From the NCBI RefSeq assembly GCF_003073045.1, contig NC_037590.1, positions 31,876,327-31,940,326 on the forward strand: a DNA stretch of 64,000 nt. The letters run 5' to 3'. Origin of the DNA: Pomacea canaliculata (taxonomy: Eukaryota > Mollusca > Gastropoda > Architaenioglossa > Ampullariidae). Under the pieces are notes generated by a model. That model searched no databases, was not told the origin of the DNA, and saw nothing but the letters and a program-made list of their open reading frames with translations. Positions 31,521 through 43,655 of this stretch are shown piece after piece (position 1 is the first letter of the stretch; each line of letters begins with the position of its first letter). The position numbers and the translations under genes are program-made.

Positions 31521-33737
31521 TTTGCTTTAGTTATTATTATTTATAAATAAAAGGTAATGTGTTGCAAAGTGGATTTTTGTATATTTCTACAAGGATTTAC
31601 GTGTATATTAATTATTACACTATTTTGCCACAGATAGTTGCATTTAATTTATTATTTTACCATTCTTTTATTTGCAAAGATTACTTTAGTCATCTATTTT
31701 TTTTTCTCTTATTTACTTTTAATGCTCGTTTTCAATCAATTTACTTGGTATATAAACAACATTAATGGTTCAAGTTAAAGTCAAACTAGCTCATGAAAGT
31801 CACTAAAACATCATTCTGCATTGCAGTAAATTGTATATACTAAACAATCACCACTTTTAGTTTATGTTCAAAGATGTTCTATGCTCTTTATCAGTGTAGG
31901 TTATTTGAAGCTGTGCTCAGGTAGCAGAAAGGATAATAAGAAAAAGCTTGTACATCAATGACACTTAAGATTGTATGAACACATGTTGTAATTTTAAACT
32001 TATTATTGCGCATTTACTTGTTGGACTCTGTGATCAGAACAGAACAAATTGCTGGAAGAAAAAAGAACAAATTTCTCGATGAAAACAAAATTTTCTTGCA
32101 GGTTTTCTATAAAGATTTCATTAAAGTAAATGGATTTTTCTTTTGTCATTTGTATAAGATGGTAATATTATTAACTTACCAATTTTGGTATTTACAGCCT
32201 AGCTTAGCCTAGCATCCTGTCTTACTTTTTATTTCTTTTGTCATTCTATAGTGCTGAACAATTAGTATTGGGTAATTTTACCATTTTTGCACTATTTTCT
32301 CTGCTGCCTTTTGCTTTGAGTTTTCCATATATTTCATTGGAAAACCTACTTATACAGTCACACATTATCCCTGATTGGTGGGTTTTTTAAAATAATTTCT
32401 TACTGTCCTCAGTGTGTTCAAATTTATTATTGTCGGTTCATGATGTGTTTGTATTTTTGGGTGTTTGATGCTTGAGAGTTGCAAAGGGGAGAGAATTTGT
32501 TACATTAAAACCAACAGGTGTGACATCAAATTAACATTTATTGCCATGACCGATAGAAACTGTCATTTTGTCAGATATTTCTACTAGAAATACCCCTTTG
32601 ATGGGATAACAAAAACACAAGTGATCTTGTAAAATATATTTTACTGTGAGAAAGGATTTCTGTAACTGCACACAGAAAGCAGGAGTTAATGGTGACAGTA
32701 AGCTTGTACTTTAATAACAGCATGCATACTCAAAGGCAACCTGGACCCTGAGGAAGATTTTTAAGTGTAATTTCAAGTCTAAAGAAAAGACGATCATTTT
32801 AGAATAAATGGGCTTATATATATATTCCTTAATAGTAGGTTGAACGTGCTCCACAAAAGCAATGCAAATACACAAAAGATACAAAATTTACAGAAACCAA
32901 AAACATCAGCAAACATATATAAAGACAATAGCCTTCAATACAAGAGAGAAAAACCTGCAGACAGCAGCAAAAGGACTGGCAGACAATGCTTGCAGAAAAG
33001 GAAGGTCCGAGGATGTGCTTTGAACCGAAGTTATAGTGACACCAACTCAAAGATTTTAAGTGCATGTGTTTAGCCTATCTTTTAACGCCGACTGTGGAGC
33101 ACATCGTCAATGTGCGCTTGTGGCAAAGACGAGTGTCACAGCGGTTGCATAAACATTATAGAAAATTGATGGAGCAAGGGGGTGGGGCGTTAAGTCTATA
33201 TTGCTGATATACAGATTCAAAATCTAAGCAGTGCAGAGATGACTGTACAGACCACTACTTGACAAAATGGTTCATAAAATAAAAGCAAGAGTAGTAGTGC
33301 AACAGAAATGAAGATATAAACAGTAGACACCAGAGGATGAAGAGACGGAGAACAGCCATTCCGCCAATCAAGCGACTCCAGATACCAAAGTACACATTAT
33401 TAGTACACATTTTGGAGTTTTTTTTCCACATAGACAAGGCCCTTACAAAGATTCATATTTCTACAGCGCAAAAGATCGAGATGCATGATTCTGTGGCCTG
33501 AATAAAATCCCCATAAACATATAATTGTTGATTTTATTACGTCCTAAGTTTTACGTCACCATATGTTAATAATTAAAAAAAAATTACATGGCGTCTTTTG
33601 CCAGACTCAAAACGCTTTACGTACAACAGATCTTAATTTTCAGATCTGTTTTATAGTTACCATATTTTTGTTCAACCATTCGCGTGATGAAAAAAACCAA
33701 AAACGTGAATCCTTTGTTTCGCAGTTTCGCTGATACC
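31521..33737. other. Intergenic DNA, no supported gene
   Basis: AT-rich with scattered short frames, none with a recognisable motif. GTGCTCCACA at 32849-32858 is repeated inverted as TGTGGAGCAC at about 33092-33101, a weak palindromic pair that may mark an old insertion. Nothing else seen. Confidence 0.4.
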
Positions 33738-34121
33738 ATCACCATAGTAACTAGTCGTCTGTACAGCGGCAGGTCGCTTGGCAATGACGTGGCTTTACTT
33801 ACTTGATGTTGTCATAGACCACGACGTCATTGCTTTCCCTGGAGCCATGTATGTGTAGCTCGTTCTGCAACTCACATGGCAACCTCCAAAGCTGTAAAAT
33901 TACCGAAATATTCAATACGGCCAACAATTCTGGAAAAATATTGTCCGGCATGCCCCAAAGAGGGCTAAGTTGGAGTTTTTATATTAAGCCTCAGCGTATT
34001 GCCATACAGATAGGCAATGAAAAAAAAAACCACCCCCATCTTCCTTGTAGTTCTGTTACTAGGACAACAGCGTTCCGCGGCAACGCTTACCCCAGTGTTG
34101 GGATGGATCTTTTGTATAAAA
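33738..34121 (+). promoter_or_regulatory. Promoter of H1-like copy 1: X-box-like, CRE-like and TATA elements
   Basis: Contains ATCACCATAGTAAC (33738-33751), which fits the RFX X-box consensus at every position; TGACGTGG (33785-33792) and CGACGTCA (33822-33829), one mismatch from the CRE each; GTTACTAGGACAAC (34055-34068), one mismatch from an X-box; and TATAAAA (34115-34121), 82 bases before the start codon. From 33788 to the gene, this region is duplicated upstream of the second copy, so conservation of the 33822, 34055 and TATA motifs supports function. Binding by CREB/CREM or RFX factors is inferred only. Confidence 0.55.
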
Positions 34122-34202
34122 GGCCCCCGTTTAACCGCTTGCTACCTTCATTTTGCTGACCGTCCACTGACTGCAACAAGCTCGGCAGATCCTGAGATTG
34201 CG

Positions 34203-34868
34203 ATGACCAAGTCAACGATGACCATGTCAGCTCCAGGCAGCTCATCAGGACGGGGACAGAGGATGCGTCTTCGGCTGACTGTTGCCCAGGTGGTAAAGGC
34301 CATCAAGAAGCTCAGCCATGAACGCGGCTACTCGCTCACCTCCATCCGCAACCGCTTGTGCCGCGACGTTGGCAAGTTCTCCAATGACCAGATCAACTCG
34401 GCGCTGCAACAAGCCATCCAAGCCGGACGGGTAAAGGAAATCACCGAAGACCGCTTCAGTCTGCCTCGCCACATCAGCCATCCGGCCTCGCTGGTGTCTT
34501 CCACTGCGGAGACGCAGGCCTCCCCGAGCAGAGAGAGCAGGAGCCGTCCTTCAGGCTCACGCACGACGACCGGGTCTAAAGGGAGTAAAAAACCAAAATT
34601 CATCCTGAAGGTCATCCCGGATAAGCGTGTCACACGTAACAGGCGTGTGCTACCGACAACCCAACCGTCTCGTCGCAACAACAGCGGACAGCGATGGCAA
34701 CAGAAGAAGCAGCAACCTAAGCACAAGCATCTGCGGCAGTACCAGCGACAGCATTGCATGCAAAAGGAGGCGGCCGCCAGCGACGAGTCGCCAGCCGAGA
34801 ACGACGAGGACGACTGCAACGTCGGCGCAGGTGACGGCGACGCCGACGATGCCAACGCCCCGCAGTGA
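34203..34868 (+). CDS. Linker-histone-like (H15 winged-helix) chromatin protein, copy 1
   Basis: Intronless, 221 residues. After a short Ser/Gly head comes RMRLRLTVAQVVKAIKKLSH and SLTSIRNRLCRDVGKF, QINSALQQAIQAGRVKEI, DRFSL (residues about 26-87). This is the helix-helix-helix-wing pattern of the histone H1/H5 globular domain, with a Cys in helix 2. The tail is Arg/Lys/Gln-rich (PSRRNN, QRWQQKKQQPKHKHLRQ), then turns acidic (DESPAENDEDD) to the end. Mollusc sperm protamine-like proteins derive from H1, so a spermatid chromatin role is plausible; the acidic C-terminus is unusual for that group. A longer frame opens at 34017, but it precedes the TATA box (34115), so the ATG at 34203 is chosen. 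ATGs at 34218 and 34224 are also possible. Confidence 0.78.
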   Translation: MTKSTMTMSAPGSSSGRGQRMRLRLTVAQVVKAIKKLSHERGYSLTSIRNRLCRDVGKFSNDQINSALQQAIQAGRVKEITEDRFSLPRHISHPASLVSSTAETQASPSRESRSRPSGSRTTTGSKGSKKPKFILKVIPDKRVTRNRRVLPTTQPSRRNNSGQRWQQKKQQPKHKHLRQYQRQHCMQKEAAASDESPAENDEDDCNVGAGDGDADDANAPQ

Positions 34869-34996
34869 GGAGATGTCTGGTGCTGACGGCAGGGAGCAGA
34901 TGGAAACACCGAGTGACATTGACATTGTGGCAGGAAGTGATGCCATTTAATAATCCTCATGATGAGAGAAACATTCGGCCGAAATCTTTCACGATT

Positions 34997-35002
34997 AATA
35001 AA
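34997..35002 (+). terminator. Polyadenylation signal, H1-like copy 1
   Basis: AATAAA 129 bases after the stop. No replication-histone stem-loop is visible downstream, so the mRNA is probably polyadenylated, as for replacement and sperm histones. Confidence 0.5.
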
Positions 35003-35750
35003 ATTAATAATAATACCTTAATAAAATCATGTGATCTGATTTTGTTTTGCTTTTTTGCTTCGTTTACTTTTATTCTGTGCGTGTTTTCGCGTAAATGTTG
35101 GGAAAAAACTTGATTATTTGTGTTTATATTTTTATCTTTATTGTTATTTAAATTATATTTGTATTTGTGTTTAAATTATATGTGAAAAATAGAAGTACGA
35201 AAGTAGAACAAAGAATCCTCCCTAGCACAAGGGCCTCGTTCTGATTTTACAAGTTATCAACAACAATGAGGTATCCACCGCGTATGCATGGCCCAAACTA
35301 CCCACGCGAATGTTGTACAGTAAGTCTTCTTTTTAATTCAAAAGGACTGTGTTTAAATGCTTGCGTATTAAAAAACAGACTAATATTAAAACAGAAAAAA
35401 CTAATGCGACCGAAGAAAAGTGCCTATCATCCCTTTTCGGTTAATCAGCATGCTGCGTAAAACACTTAAAAACTTTGAATGTAAGTACACATCTTAGAAG
35501 TATCTATAGAAAGAAGTTGCTATGCATATAAAACGATAATATAACAGTGTTGTGCATCTCGAAATCTATTTAGGGCCAGGCAGTGATAATCCTGTGGCTT
35601 TGGTAGTCTTGGACAATCACGAACAGCTCCATGCAAAATCGACTTTCGTGAAACATCGCAACAAGAGAGCTGTTTAGAGCACCAAAACAGCGGCAAGCCT
35701 ATGGCTGTGCATACTGTGGCATCTTGTCAAGCAGTCGTGACTCTGAAACC

Positions 35751-38122
35751 ATGCCAGGCAAAACTGCACCAGTGAACCCCAAGCTTGCTCAAGTGCCAAC
35801 TGTGCAGATAGATGCTAGTGGAACCTTTAAATATATTCTCTGCAAGATATACGAGGGCAACAACACCAGTGATTACAAATATATTGTGCGGGGCACAGCA
35901 GATGCAAACTTTCATGGTGAGCAACTTATTTATCAGATAAACCTATTTTCTGATTTAAATATCCATTTGTTTGTCTGCACTTATATAATGGCACATTGGA
36001 TGTTTAAACTCCTGCATACATTCATAATTATAGGTTTTGTAATAATTTCAAATAAATAACAATAAACCAAATGCTATAAAATTATTTTTTAAACTTTTCC
36101 CAGTCTTTGTAGAAACAGGATGCTTACATAATTGTGATCTTAATTATCATTATTTTTTATTTCAGCTGATATGTATGACTATCTGGATGCAAACCTGGAA
36201 GCTGAAGGCATAAGCTGTGAATGTGTGGGAGGTGGAAAAATTACACATGATCCTGAAAATAAGTCCATCACAATATTTGGAAAATCCCAGGTGAAACAGA
36301 TTAAATTTCTCCTACAAATGTGCATTTTGAAATTGTATACATGTATATGTATACAAGTAATTTTATTGTTCTAATGTCATTGAACACATTTTTTTTTTTG
36401 ACATTAAAAACACATGCCCTACGACCTGAGTTAAATTATCCCAGCTATGATTATATCATTCTTAAAAAGACCATGAAAAGCTGAATTATACTAGACCCGA
36501 AAGAGGAATCAATCACAGATGACACAAGTAGTTATTAACATCAGATATTACTTAGAGAGCCATGCCATAGGTGGTTTAAATACAATCCATATGCAAACAG
36601 CCATCTTTTGCAACAGTGATGTAAATAAGTTTAGGCACAATCTTACTATTAAAAAAATGGCAGCTTGGCAAGACATATCCAGAGAACATATCTCACAATT
36701 ATATTTAATGCAATTTTCTCCTTTAAAGATTTTTCAAATAAAAGCTTTTCTGTTAATTTAGTCTTTAGTTTAGGGATTGTATTAAATGTTATATATTTAA
36801 TATAAACACTATAGGGTTTATCAACAGCATGTAAATTTGCCTTTTCCTCCATCGAAGGGTCAGCCTTAGAAAAATAGGGCCTCTTTTCAAGCAAGTGTCT
36901 TGACCCTGCCATGCAATTTTGGAAATTTATTTATTTGTCTACATAAGTATCCCCTGGTCAAAAGAAATTGGCATCAAGATGAAAGGGCATCACACCCATT
37001 GGCAGGAACAACCTAGAACAGATCCAAACAAAGTTCATTGGCAGAAGAATACATCAGGCGAGACAAAAAAGATAGAGATCATTTCCCCTGAAGTTGTTAC
37101 TTGTCCATTCTTAAGCTTTTCAGGGAATTTCACATATAGCTGCTCCAACTTCAGATTCATCTTATCTTCATGATTGTCTCATTACAGACTTACTGTCAAT
37201 GAACATGTTTTACTAGACACATGGTTTATTGAAAATCAAGTGAAGTAACTTCTTTTTCACCCATGTTCTACTCATAGCTGGTCATGATGTCACTATAGAA
37301 GGTGAAGTGTCTAGCAGTTAATTCATTAAGCCTGAAGCACATCTTACTACAGTAGTGCTTCAAGACCACTGTTGTTGAGCATAAACTCCCCACTTCAAAA
37401 GAAAACATTCTCCAACATTGGCATTGTCATCAGTGATCGGTTTATTTGTTAGGCTTGAAACGATTTGGCTTCCAGTGTTGAGACAATGTGGTCTTATCTG
37501 GGACAATATAATCATGGTTATAACGATTTGACTCGTGGTGGGGTGATATGGTTTGGGGACGAAATGACTGGCCCCAGTGAAAGTAACCACATCTCCTGAA
37601 ATAGTAGATATTTAATCTACAGAAGTTAAGGTTTTATAAAAGACTATATCTGAATCAGCTAATTTCTGCAAACTAATGAACTAACATATTCAAAAAATAT
37701 TAAAAACCACACTCCAAAAAGTACCAGTATCTTTATAACAGCTATAATGCAATACTTTCATACTTATTTGCTTATAAAAAATCATTAAAATAGCAAAACT
37801 ATTTTATCATAAGCAGTTCATTAATGAAAGTTCTATTGGGCCACCGAAATGTCAGTATTTGTAAATGTTCTACTTCAGCGATATATTGGCAATGTTAATA
37901 GCTATAGAATAAGATTTAAATGCAAGAGGTACTTAAGTTTGCAGATAGTGGGAAAATATCATGTACTTGTTGCATCTTACAGTAGAATCTAGAAATTGAA
38001 ACCATATTTTACTAAGCAATCTTTTTATCTCTTAGGCTTATGGCCCTGCAAACCATGCAACAACAGCAGGTCTGTTGGAAGAGCATTTTCCAGACTACAC
38101 AAGTATCACCTGGTCAGATTAG
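35751..38122 (+). CDS. PHPT1: 14-kDa phosphohistidine phosphatase, 3 exons
   Basis: Encodes a 125-residue janus-family phosphatase that removes phosphate from protein histidine; the length equals human PHPT1. Exons 35751-35916, 36166-36290, 38036-38122, phases 1 and 0, all GT-AG. Recognisable stretches are VPTVQIDASGTFKYILCKIY, IVRGTADANFHADMYD (His55 corresponds to the catalytic His53 of the human enzyme), ISCECVGGGKITHD and AYGPANHATTAGLLEEHFPD near the C-terminus. Lys27 in GTFKY matches the conserved substrate-binding Lys. Start: the ATG at 35751 is the first in frame, and the family begins just before this point. Cytosolic, no signal peptide. Complete and undamaged. It lies between the two H1-like copies, with no sign of functional linkage. 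Confidence 0.96.
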
Positions 38123-41100
38123 GATTTGCTTAATGGGAAGCAATCCAAAAGCTTTCACAATTTTTATTTCCCTTACCATGTTTGCTAGGTCCTACTTGCA
38201 CCAAAGTTTTGCAGATTGTGGTATGTGCTATTCTTTTAATTTTTAAATTTTTTTAATTTAAACCATTTATTTGTCAACATATAAAAGCTCATTATTTTTA
38301 TTATAGAAAATGTTAAACCCTGGTTGATAGCTTATTTTCAGGGGAAATTTGAAATACAATGGACTTTCATCATTTTTGGCCCACCATATTCTGAAGTGAT
38401 ATATAATGGTATTATTTTGTTTATTTTAGTCTGTGGATCAATATTTGTAAAAGGAAGGAGTTTAGGAGCTTTTTAAACAATTCAGAATACTTGTAAGCAT
38501 ATTTTAAGCCAGTTATGATTGTGTCTTAGATTACAAATTTAGTAATAACCTAATAATAGGAAACTGGAGAAAGACCAAAAACAGTGCAACTGAAAGAAAA
38601 AAATTGAATTTACTTTTTCCACATTATTTAGTTTCAGCTGTCTAGCAAATTATGCAAGTGCAGAAGATCTCATAGGAATAATTAATTTCATATGTGCATT
38701 CATTAGAACTTAAATATACTGTAAATGTTTCTATTTGGTGTTATTTTACACTCAGATCAGGAATAACACTGGGTGGGCTGCTGAGAGAGGATTCCTTCAG
38801 GTTGATATGGATCAGTGAAGCACATCTTTTTAACATAAATCTTTTCATTCTTCCAAATGCTTCTAGAAGTGAGCAGTTCCATGATTTTATTTTAGATGAT
38901 TTGTTTTACAGGTAATTGCAGTTGCCTTGTTGAAAGTTGTGAAAACTATAGTCATAACTACAGAAAGCTCTCCACTAACGTCTTGTAATTTTAATACTTC
39001 TTAAGGCATTAGTGTCATGTGTTTGATGCAGCTTTGCAAGTAACAAATTGTACAACTTGTACATTAACTTAAAAGCTTTAAATTGTCAGTAAAATTTAGC
39101 TGTTCTCGTGTAAACAAGAATAAAATGTTCTCCTTGTTGATTTTTTCGTTCTTGCATCCACTAAGCTCATTCTGCATGCCAAAGAAGGAAAGAGTGAAAA
39201 ATAAGGATGAAGGATGGGGAGAGAGGAATAAAGTTCTTGAAGACTTTTAACATGATTTTTTGCCAATGATACCAGTAACTTTGGAGCCATAATATAATGG
39301 AAAATGCCTTCAGAGAGTTTGTCTTTTGATGTCGTTGCTCATTTTCCTTGTTATCGCTATCACTAGTGCTTGGACACCATTGTGAAGACCTCGCAAAACT
39401 AAACAGCTTGCTTCTGGTGTTGCTGTGTTGGTTAGGAACATGCTACAAAATCAAGTAATATATTATGCTTTTCTTTGTATACTTAAAAAATATTATTAAA
39501 GATGATTGCAAGATTGAGGACATAAAAATGTATTTGTGCAATTGTACATTTATTTATATTAGATGACAGATTATATGAGCATGAGTACAATGTAATAAAC
39601 ACTGAAGGCTGTTCTAGAAACAAAGTGTGATTTTGAAGGACACTGGCAAAGACTTCTGAGAAAGAAAATATGACTGCCATAATATAATTGTAACGTGTTT
39701 TAATACACATAAATTTGTTGACCTAAAATGTGTACTTAATTTGGAAAGCAAAAAATCATTGAGGGCAAATGAAAGTACTCCCTCCTTTTTGATGTCAAGT
39801 TTGCCTTGAAAACTTCAAATATTTTAAAAGGATGTGTTCTGTTTACAGAGTGTGTCAGGCACCTAGGTGTGTCATACGTTTTGGTTTCCTTAAAGATAAA
39901 AAGGTGTAGAATTCATTAATGATGTTTCGCGAAATTGATGTTGAGAAATTGATTAAGTTTTGTTGTTTCTTATCTTAGATTAAAGCTATGTTAGTTTTGT
40001 TCAGATCAAAACATCTGTGAAAGATAACTTTCATTCAGAAAACGGAAGTTGATAAAAAAAAAAAGGTGATGCCATTATTTTATATCTGATTTTTGCAGTG
40101 TATCACATTTGTTAACATATTCTGCTGTGGTGTTATTAATTCGCTACTGGCATGAGTTTTTAAAAAAAGGTTGAAGGATACGTTATGTGTCTAGATTTGT
40201 AATGTTAGAGCAAATTTATCAAACTACAATTTTTGGATTTATTTTTTACTGCCCACTATGGCTTTACAAACTTGATGGTGCTGTTAACTTATCTTTTAGC
40301 AGCATTGATAGCGGAAAAACTTTAAAAAATATTTGCTGCTAGCCAAAAAATATCTATGAGCCATCTACTGTGCAGATAATTATATTTCTCATATTCAGAT
40401 GTTTTTTTCCTTCGACTTTTCATATTTGCTCCAATGACTGTTACTGATGAAAGTAATTGCTTTTATTTATTTTATTTTTTTGAGAGAGAACTAAACTGAA
40501 AATATTTCGATATTTTGGGAGTACTTTTCATGTACTGACAGCATTAATCCTGGTTTAACGTTTGCAATGCAATTGTGATCTCTTGGTGATTCGAGACATT
40601 GACGCAGTCGTTGCTTTAAAGAAGAATTATAACGATTTTTGACGAGGATAACTTGCTTTTTGAAAAGGCAGTGGCGTTTTTTAAGTGTGCGTGCGTTTGT
40701 ATGTGTGCTTGGAAGGGTTTGGGACGTACTCAACCACTTAGCTTCTGTGTTCCACAGGGCCACAAATCATGGTGTCCAGCTTTGTCCCGACATCTCATGT
40801 GGGATCGTGAGCTTGATACACCCGCGCTTATTTACGACATCATCGCCGTCAGCAGGAAACGCAGATCATTTTCCCCATAAATCATTTGGAACGATCAATA
40901 GATTTTTGTATGAGATTTAATAATTAACAGGGGTTGCTTACTAAATAAATATTTGAAGAACGTGGTTGTGCTGCGATTTTTCGGTTGCCAATGGCGTCAT
41001 TGTCACAAATATCGAATTGCTGTATAGTCTCGAAAGATTAGAAAACAATTAAATTTGAGAAAATGAGGCTAGTATTAGTGACAGATCTAAGGTGACCTAA

Positions 41101-41569
41101 AAGCTCAATACCGTCTCTCACTCACTCTCCCCCTTTCTTTTTTACTTGGACCTTAGTCGAAATGCATTACTTGTCTTACTGTTTGTTTTTTTAATTTGAA
41201 GTGGCCGGGCATGTTATTCAGTTTATTTTTCGTGATACTCTTATCATTGAATAATTTTTTAAGAAAGTAAACTACACTTGAGCAGGAGTGCTGTAGTAAT
41301 TACCCTATTATCCCATCTGGTTCAGCAGCTTTATAGTTCTTTAATTTTCTCACTCTCTCTCTCTCTCATCACGAATATCCTTGGACTGCTGGCAGACGAT
41401 TATTTTTCCAGTAAACTGTTAAAACGAGGCATGATTCAAGAAAGCTTCCGGTTTAGTCACATTCTTTGTTACGGCTCGCCGAGACTAACAGCGGATCACT
41501 TTGCAAGAGCCAGAGTTGGTCTTGGCAGATAGCAATCCACCTATACACGTCCTTGCTCTCACACGTACT
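38123..41569. other. PHPT1 3' flank and intergenic DNA
   Basis: AT-rich. AATAAA hexamers at 39119 and 39226 are possible distal polyadenylation signals. No frame longer than about 95 codons and none recognisable. Nothing else supported. Confidence 0.4.
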
Positions 41570-41770
41570 GACGCACGCTTGCACACAGAGACTCATGGGT
41601 TATCGGATGGCGCTGCCTAGAGTTTGTCACATTGACAGGGTCGTAGGTACAAATCTTTCGTCGTGCACACCTGGCTTTTAAACTGTGCAACTCACCTGCA
41701 GAATAAATGTCATCTTGGTTTCAGACGTACGGCGTCGAACACTACCACCACACACATTCACACTTATTTT
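41570..41770. repeat. Duplicated block A, first copy
   Basis: The sequence around CATGGGTTATCGG...TTGTCACA...TGCACACCTGGCTTTTA...CTGCAGAATAAAT recurs at about 44893-45060 in the same order and orientation with moderate divergence. It marks a segmental duplication around the second H1-like gene. Confidence 0.65.
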
Positions 41771-41859
41771 CAGTCAGGAGTAACACCCTCCTCCCCACCC
41801 CTCCTCACTTTTTTCGAGCAGATGCGTGTTTTCACTTTCGACACTAACGTCTGTTAGAT

Positions 41860-42197
41860 CAGTGGTTCTCAAAGTATTTCGGACCGCGGACCACTTTACT
41901 TAAGTAAAAAATATGGCGGACCACCAAGGCCTAAAATCCCTCTGTACTATGAATTTCCAATTTAAATTGCCGCATTTGTTTCATTACAATTCAAAACTAA
42001 ATGTCCTTTTGTGACAGTAGTATAGTAATAAGTTGACATAAAACTACATACCTCGTTCTTTGTAATTAAAATGTTAATGCGAGGAATGCATCACTTTAAA
42101 CATCACTTTGCTGACATATGACGACTGCAGCCATGGACCACCTGACTTATGCCCGGGGATCACTAGTGGTCCGCGGACCACACTTTGAGAACCACTG
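41860..42197. mobile_element. hAT-type MITE with perfect 8-bp target-site duplication
   Basis: 338 bp, terminal inverted repeats CAGTGGTTCTCAAAGT on both ends (16 matching bases), with internal GGTCCGCGGACC palindromes near the right end. It is flanked on both sides by TGTTAGAT (41852-41859 and 42198-42205). CAGTGGTTCT ends and an 8-bp duplication are hallmarks of hAT elements. No coding capacity, so it needs a transposase supplied elsewhere. Confidence 0.93.
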
Positions 42198-42284
42198 TGT
42201 TAGATGACCGATAATGAGAAATATGCTGCACATGTTGACCATGGTGTTACTTTACGTATACAACGTTCTTTTATATATTTTTTG

Positions 42285-42625
42285 TAAGGTTGACGCCCGC
42301 ACACACCCACACATAATATACACGCACGTAAAAGTGAGTTTACACTCGCTATTATTATAAAAAATTTGGCTAGTAACTGTCCCTTTACATAATAAAGAAA
42401 GAAATTGGAAAACAAAGAGAAAGAGATGGCTTTTGTCAATGAGCTGTAAAGTTTAATGTGAAATAAAAGAACAAAAATCTATCCAGCAATTTATTTTTAG
42501 AGTTATGTCATTTTTCTATAGGGAAGGGAAGTTTGAAGGTGGGAGAAACCTTTCTCATGAAGGGGAAATGCTGAAGACCGTCTCTTCCTCTAATGTTTTC
42601 CTCTAAAATGACGCCATTGTCAAAA
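42285..42625. repeat. Duplicated block B, first copy
   Basis: Shares an ordered series of blocks with 48800-49195: GTTGACGC, TTTACACTC, GACTAGTAACTG-like, GTGAAATAAAAGAAC, GGTGGGAGAA, GAAGGGGAAAT, GACCGTCTCT and CATCCTCTAAAA-like. Both copies are on the same strand. The copies are separated by 6.5 kb containing the second H1-like gene. Confidence 0.7.
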
Positions 42626-42992
42626 TTTGCTTTTTGTATATCATACAGAATAAAATAAACGCTCATTAAAGATGCTCCAGAGGAAAATACACAAAGGACA
42701 GCCGACGAAAGGAGTAACACACACAGGTCACGTTCGGACAAACGTGCTTTTGCTCAACCCTTAGCCAGAACTACACACACAAACACACTCTACCTTTTTT
42801 GAAGTTATATACAGTATACTCCTAGGGGATTTGTGAATCAGTAATAAGGAAAAGGGAAAGTACATAGAAGAATAGATTTTTGTCTTCAGTGATCAAGCTT
42901 TTTCTGTAGCTCAAAAAGCTTCCAGGTTATGAATTTTTAAAATATTTTATTTCCAGGTAATTTTATGCTCAAAGTCTGATTTGATTTGATTT

Positions 42993-43442
42993 GGCTTTAC
43001 TTGGTGTTGCCATAGACCACGACGTCATTGCTTTCCCTGGAGTCATGGACGTGTAGCTCGTTCTACAACTCACATGGCAACTTCCAAATCTGTAAAATTA
43101 CCGAAATATTCAATACGGCCAACAATTCTGGAAAATACATTTTCCGGCATGCATCAATTATAAGAAGTTCAAGTTTTTATATTTAGATACATCAACATAG
43201 TAACTAGTCGTCTTTACAGCGGCAGGTCGCTTGGCAATGACGTGGCTTTACTTACTTGATGTTGTCATAGACCACGACGTCATTGCTTTCCCTGGAGCCA
43301 TAGACGTGTAGATCGTGCTGTGACTCACATGGCAACCTCCAAAGTTGTAAAATTACCGAAATATTCAATACGGCCAACAATTCTGGAAAATACATTTTCC
43401 GGCATGCACCAATTATACGAAGTTCAAGTTTTTATATTAAGC
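42993..43442 (+). repeat. Tandemly duplicated promoter segment upstream of H1-like copy 2
   Basis: Two units of about 200 bp (42993-43188 and 43243-43442) each contain GGCTTTACTT, CATAGACCACGACGTCATTG, CTCACATGGCAAC, ACCGAAATATTCAATACGGC and GGCATGCA. Copy 1 of the gene has a single unit at about 33791-33995. Each unit carries one CRE-like CGACGTCA (43020-43027, 43275-43282). Confidence 0.85.
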
Positions 43443-43505
43443 CACGTTATTACCATACAAACAGGCAATTAAAAAAACAAACCCTGCCATCTACCTTGTA
43501 GTTCT

Positions 43506-43572
43506 GTTACTAGGACAACAGCGTTCCGCGGCAACGCTTACGCCAGTGTTGGCATGGATCTTTTGTATAAAA
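43506..43572 (+). promoter_or_regulatory. Core promoter of H1-like copy 2: X-box-like motif and TATA
   Basis: GTTACTAGGACAAC (43506-43519) and TATAAAA (43566-43572) are identical to copy 1 in sequence and spacing. The TATA box starts 90 bases before the ATG. Confidence 0.65.
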
Positions 43573-43655
43573 GGCCCCCGTTTAGCCAGCTTGCTACCTT
43601 CATTTTGCTGACCGTCCACTGACTGCAACAAGCTCGTCATATCCTGGCGATTGCG

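Noticed and set aside
34017..34202. Longer N-terminal extension of H1-like copy 1
   Set aside because: It starts upstream of the TATA box and is not maintained in copy 2, so it is probably untranscribed promoter.
34328..34960. 210-codon minus-strand frame over H1-like copy 1
   Set aside because: Antisense shadow of a GC-rich exon with repetitive composition; no independent evidence.
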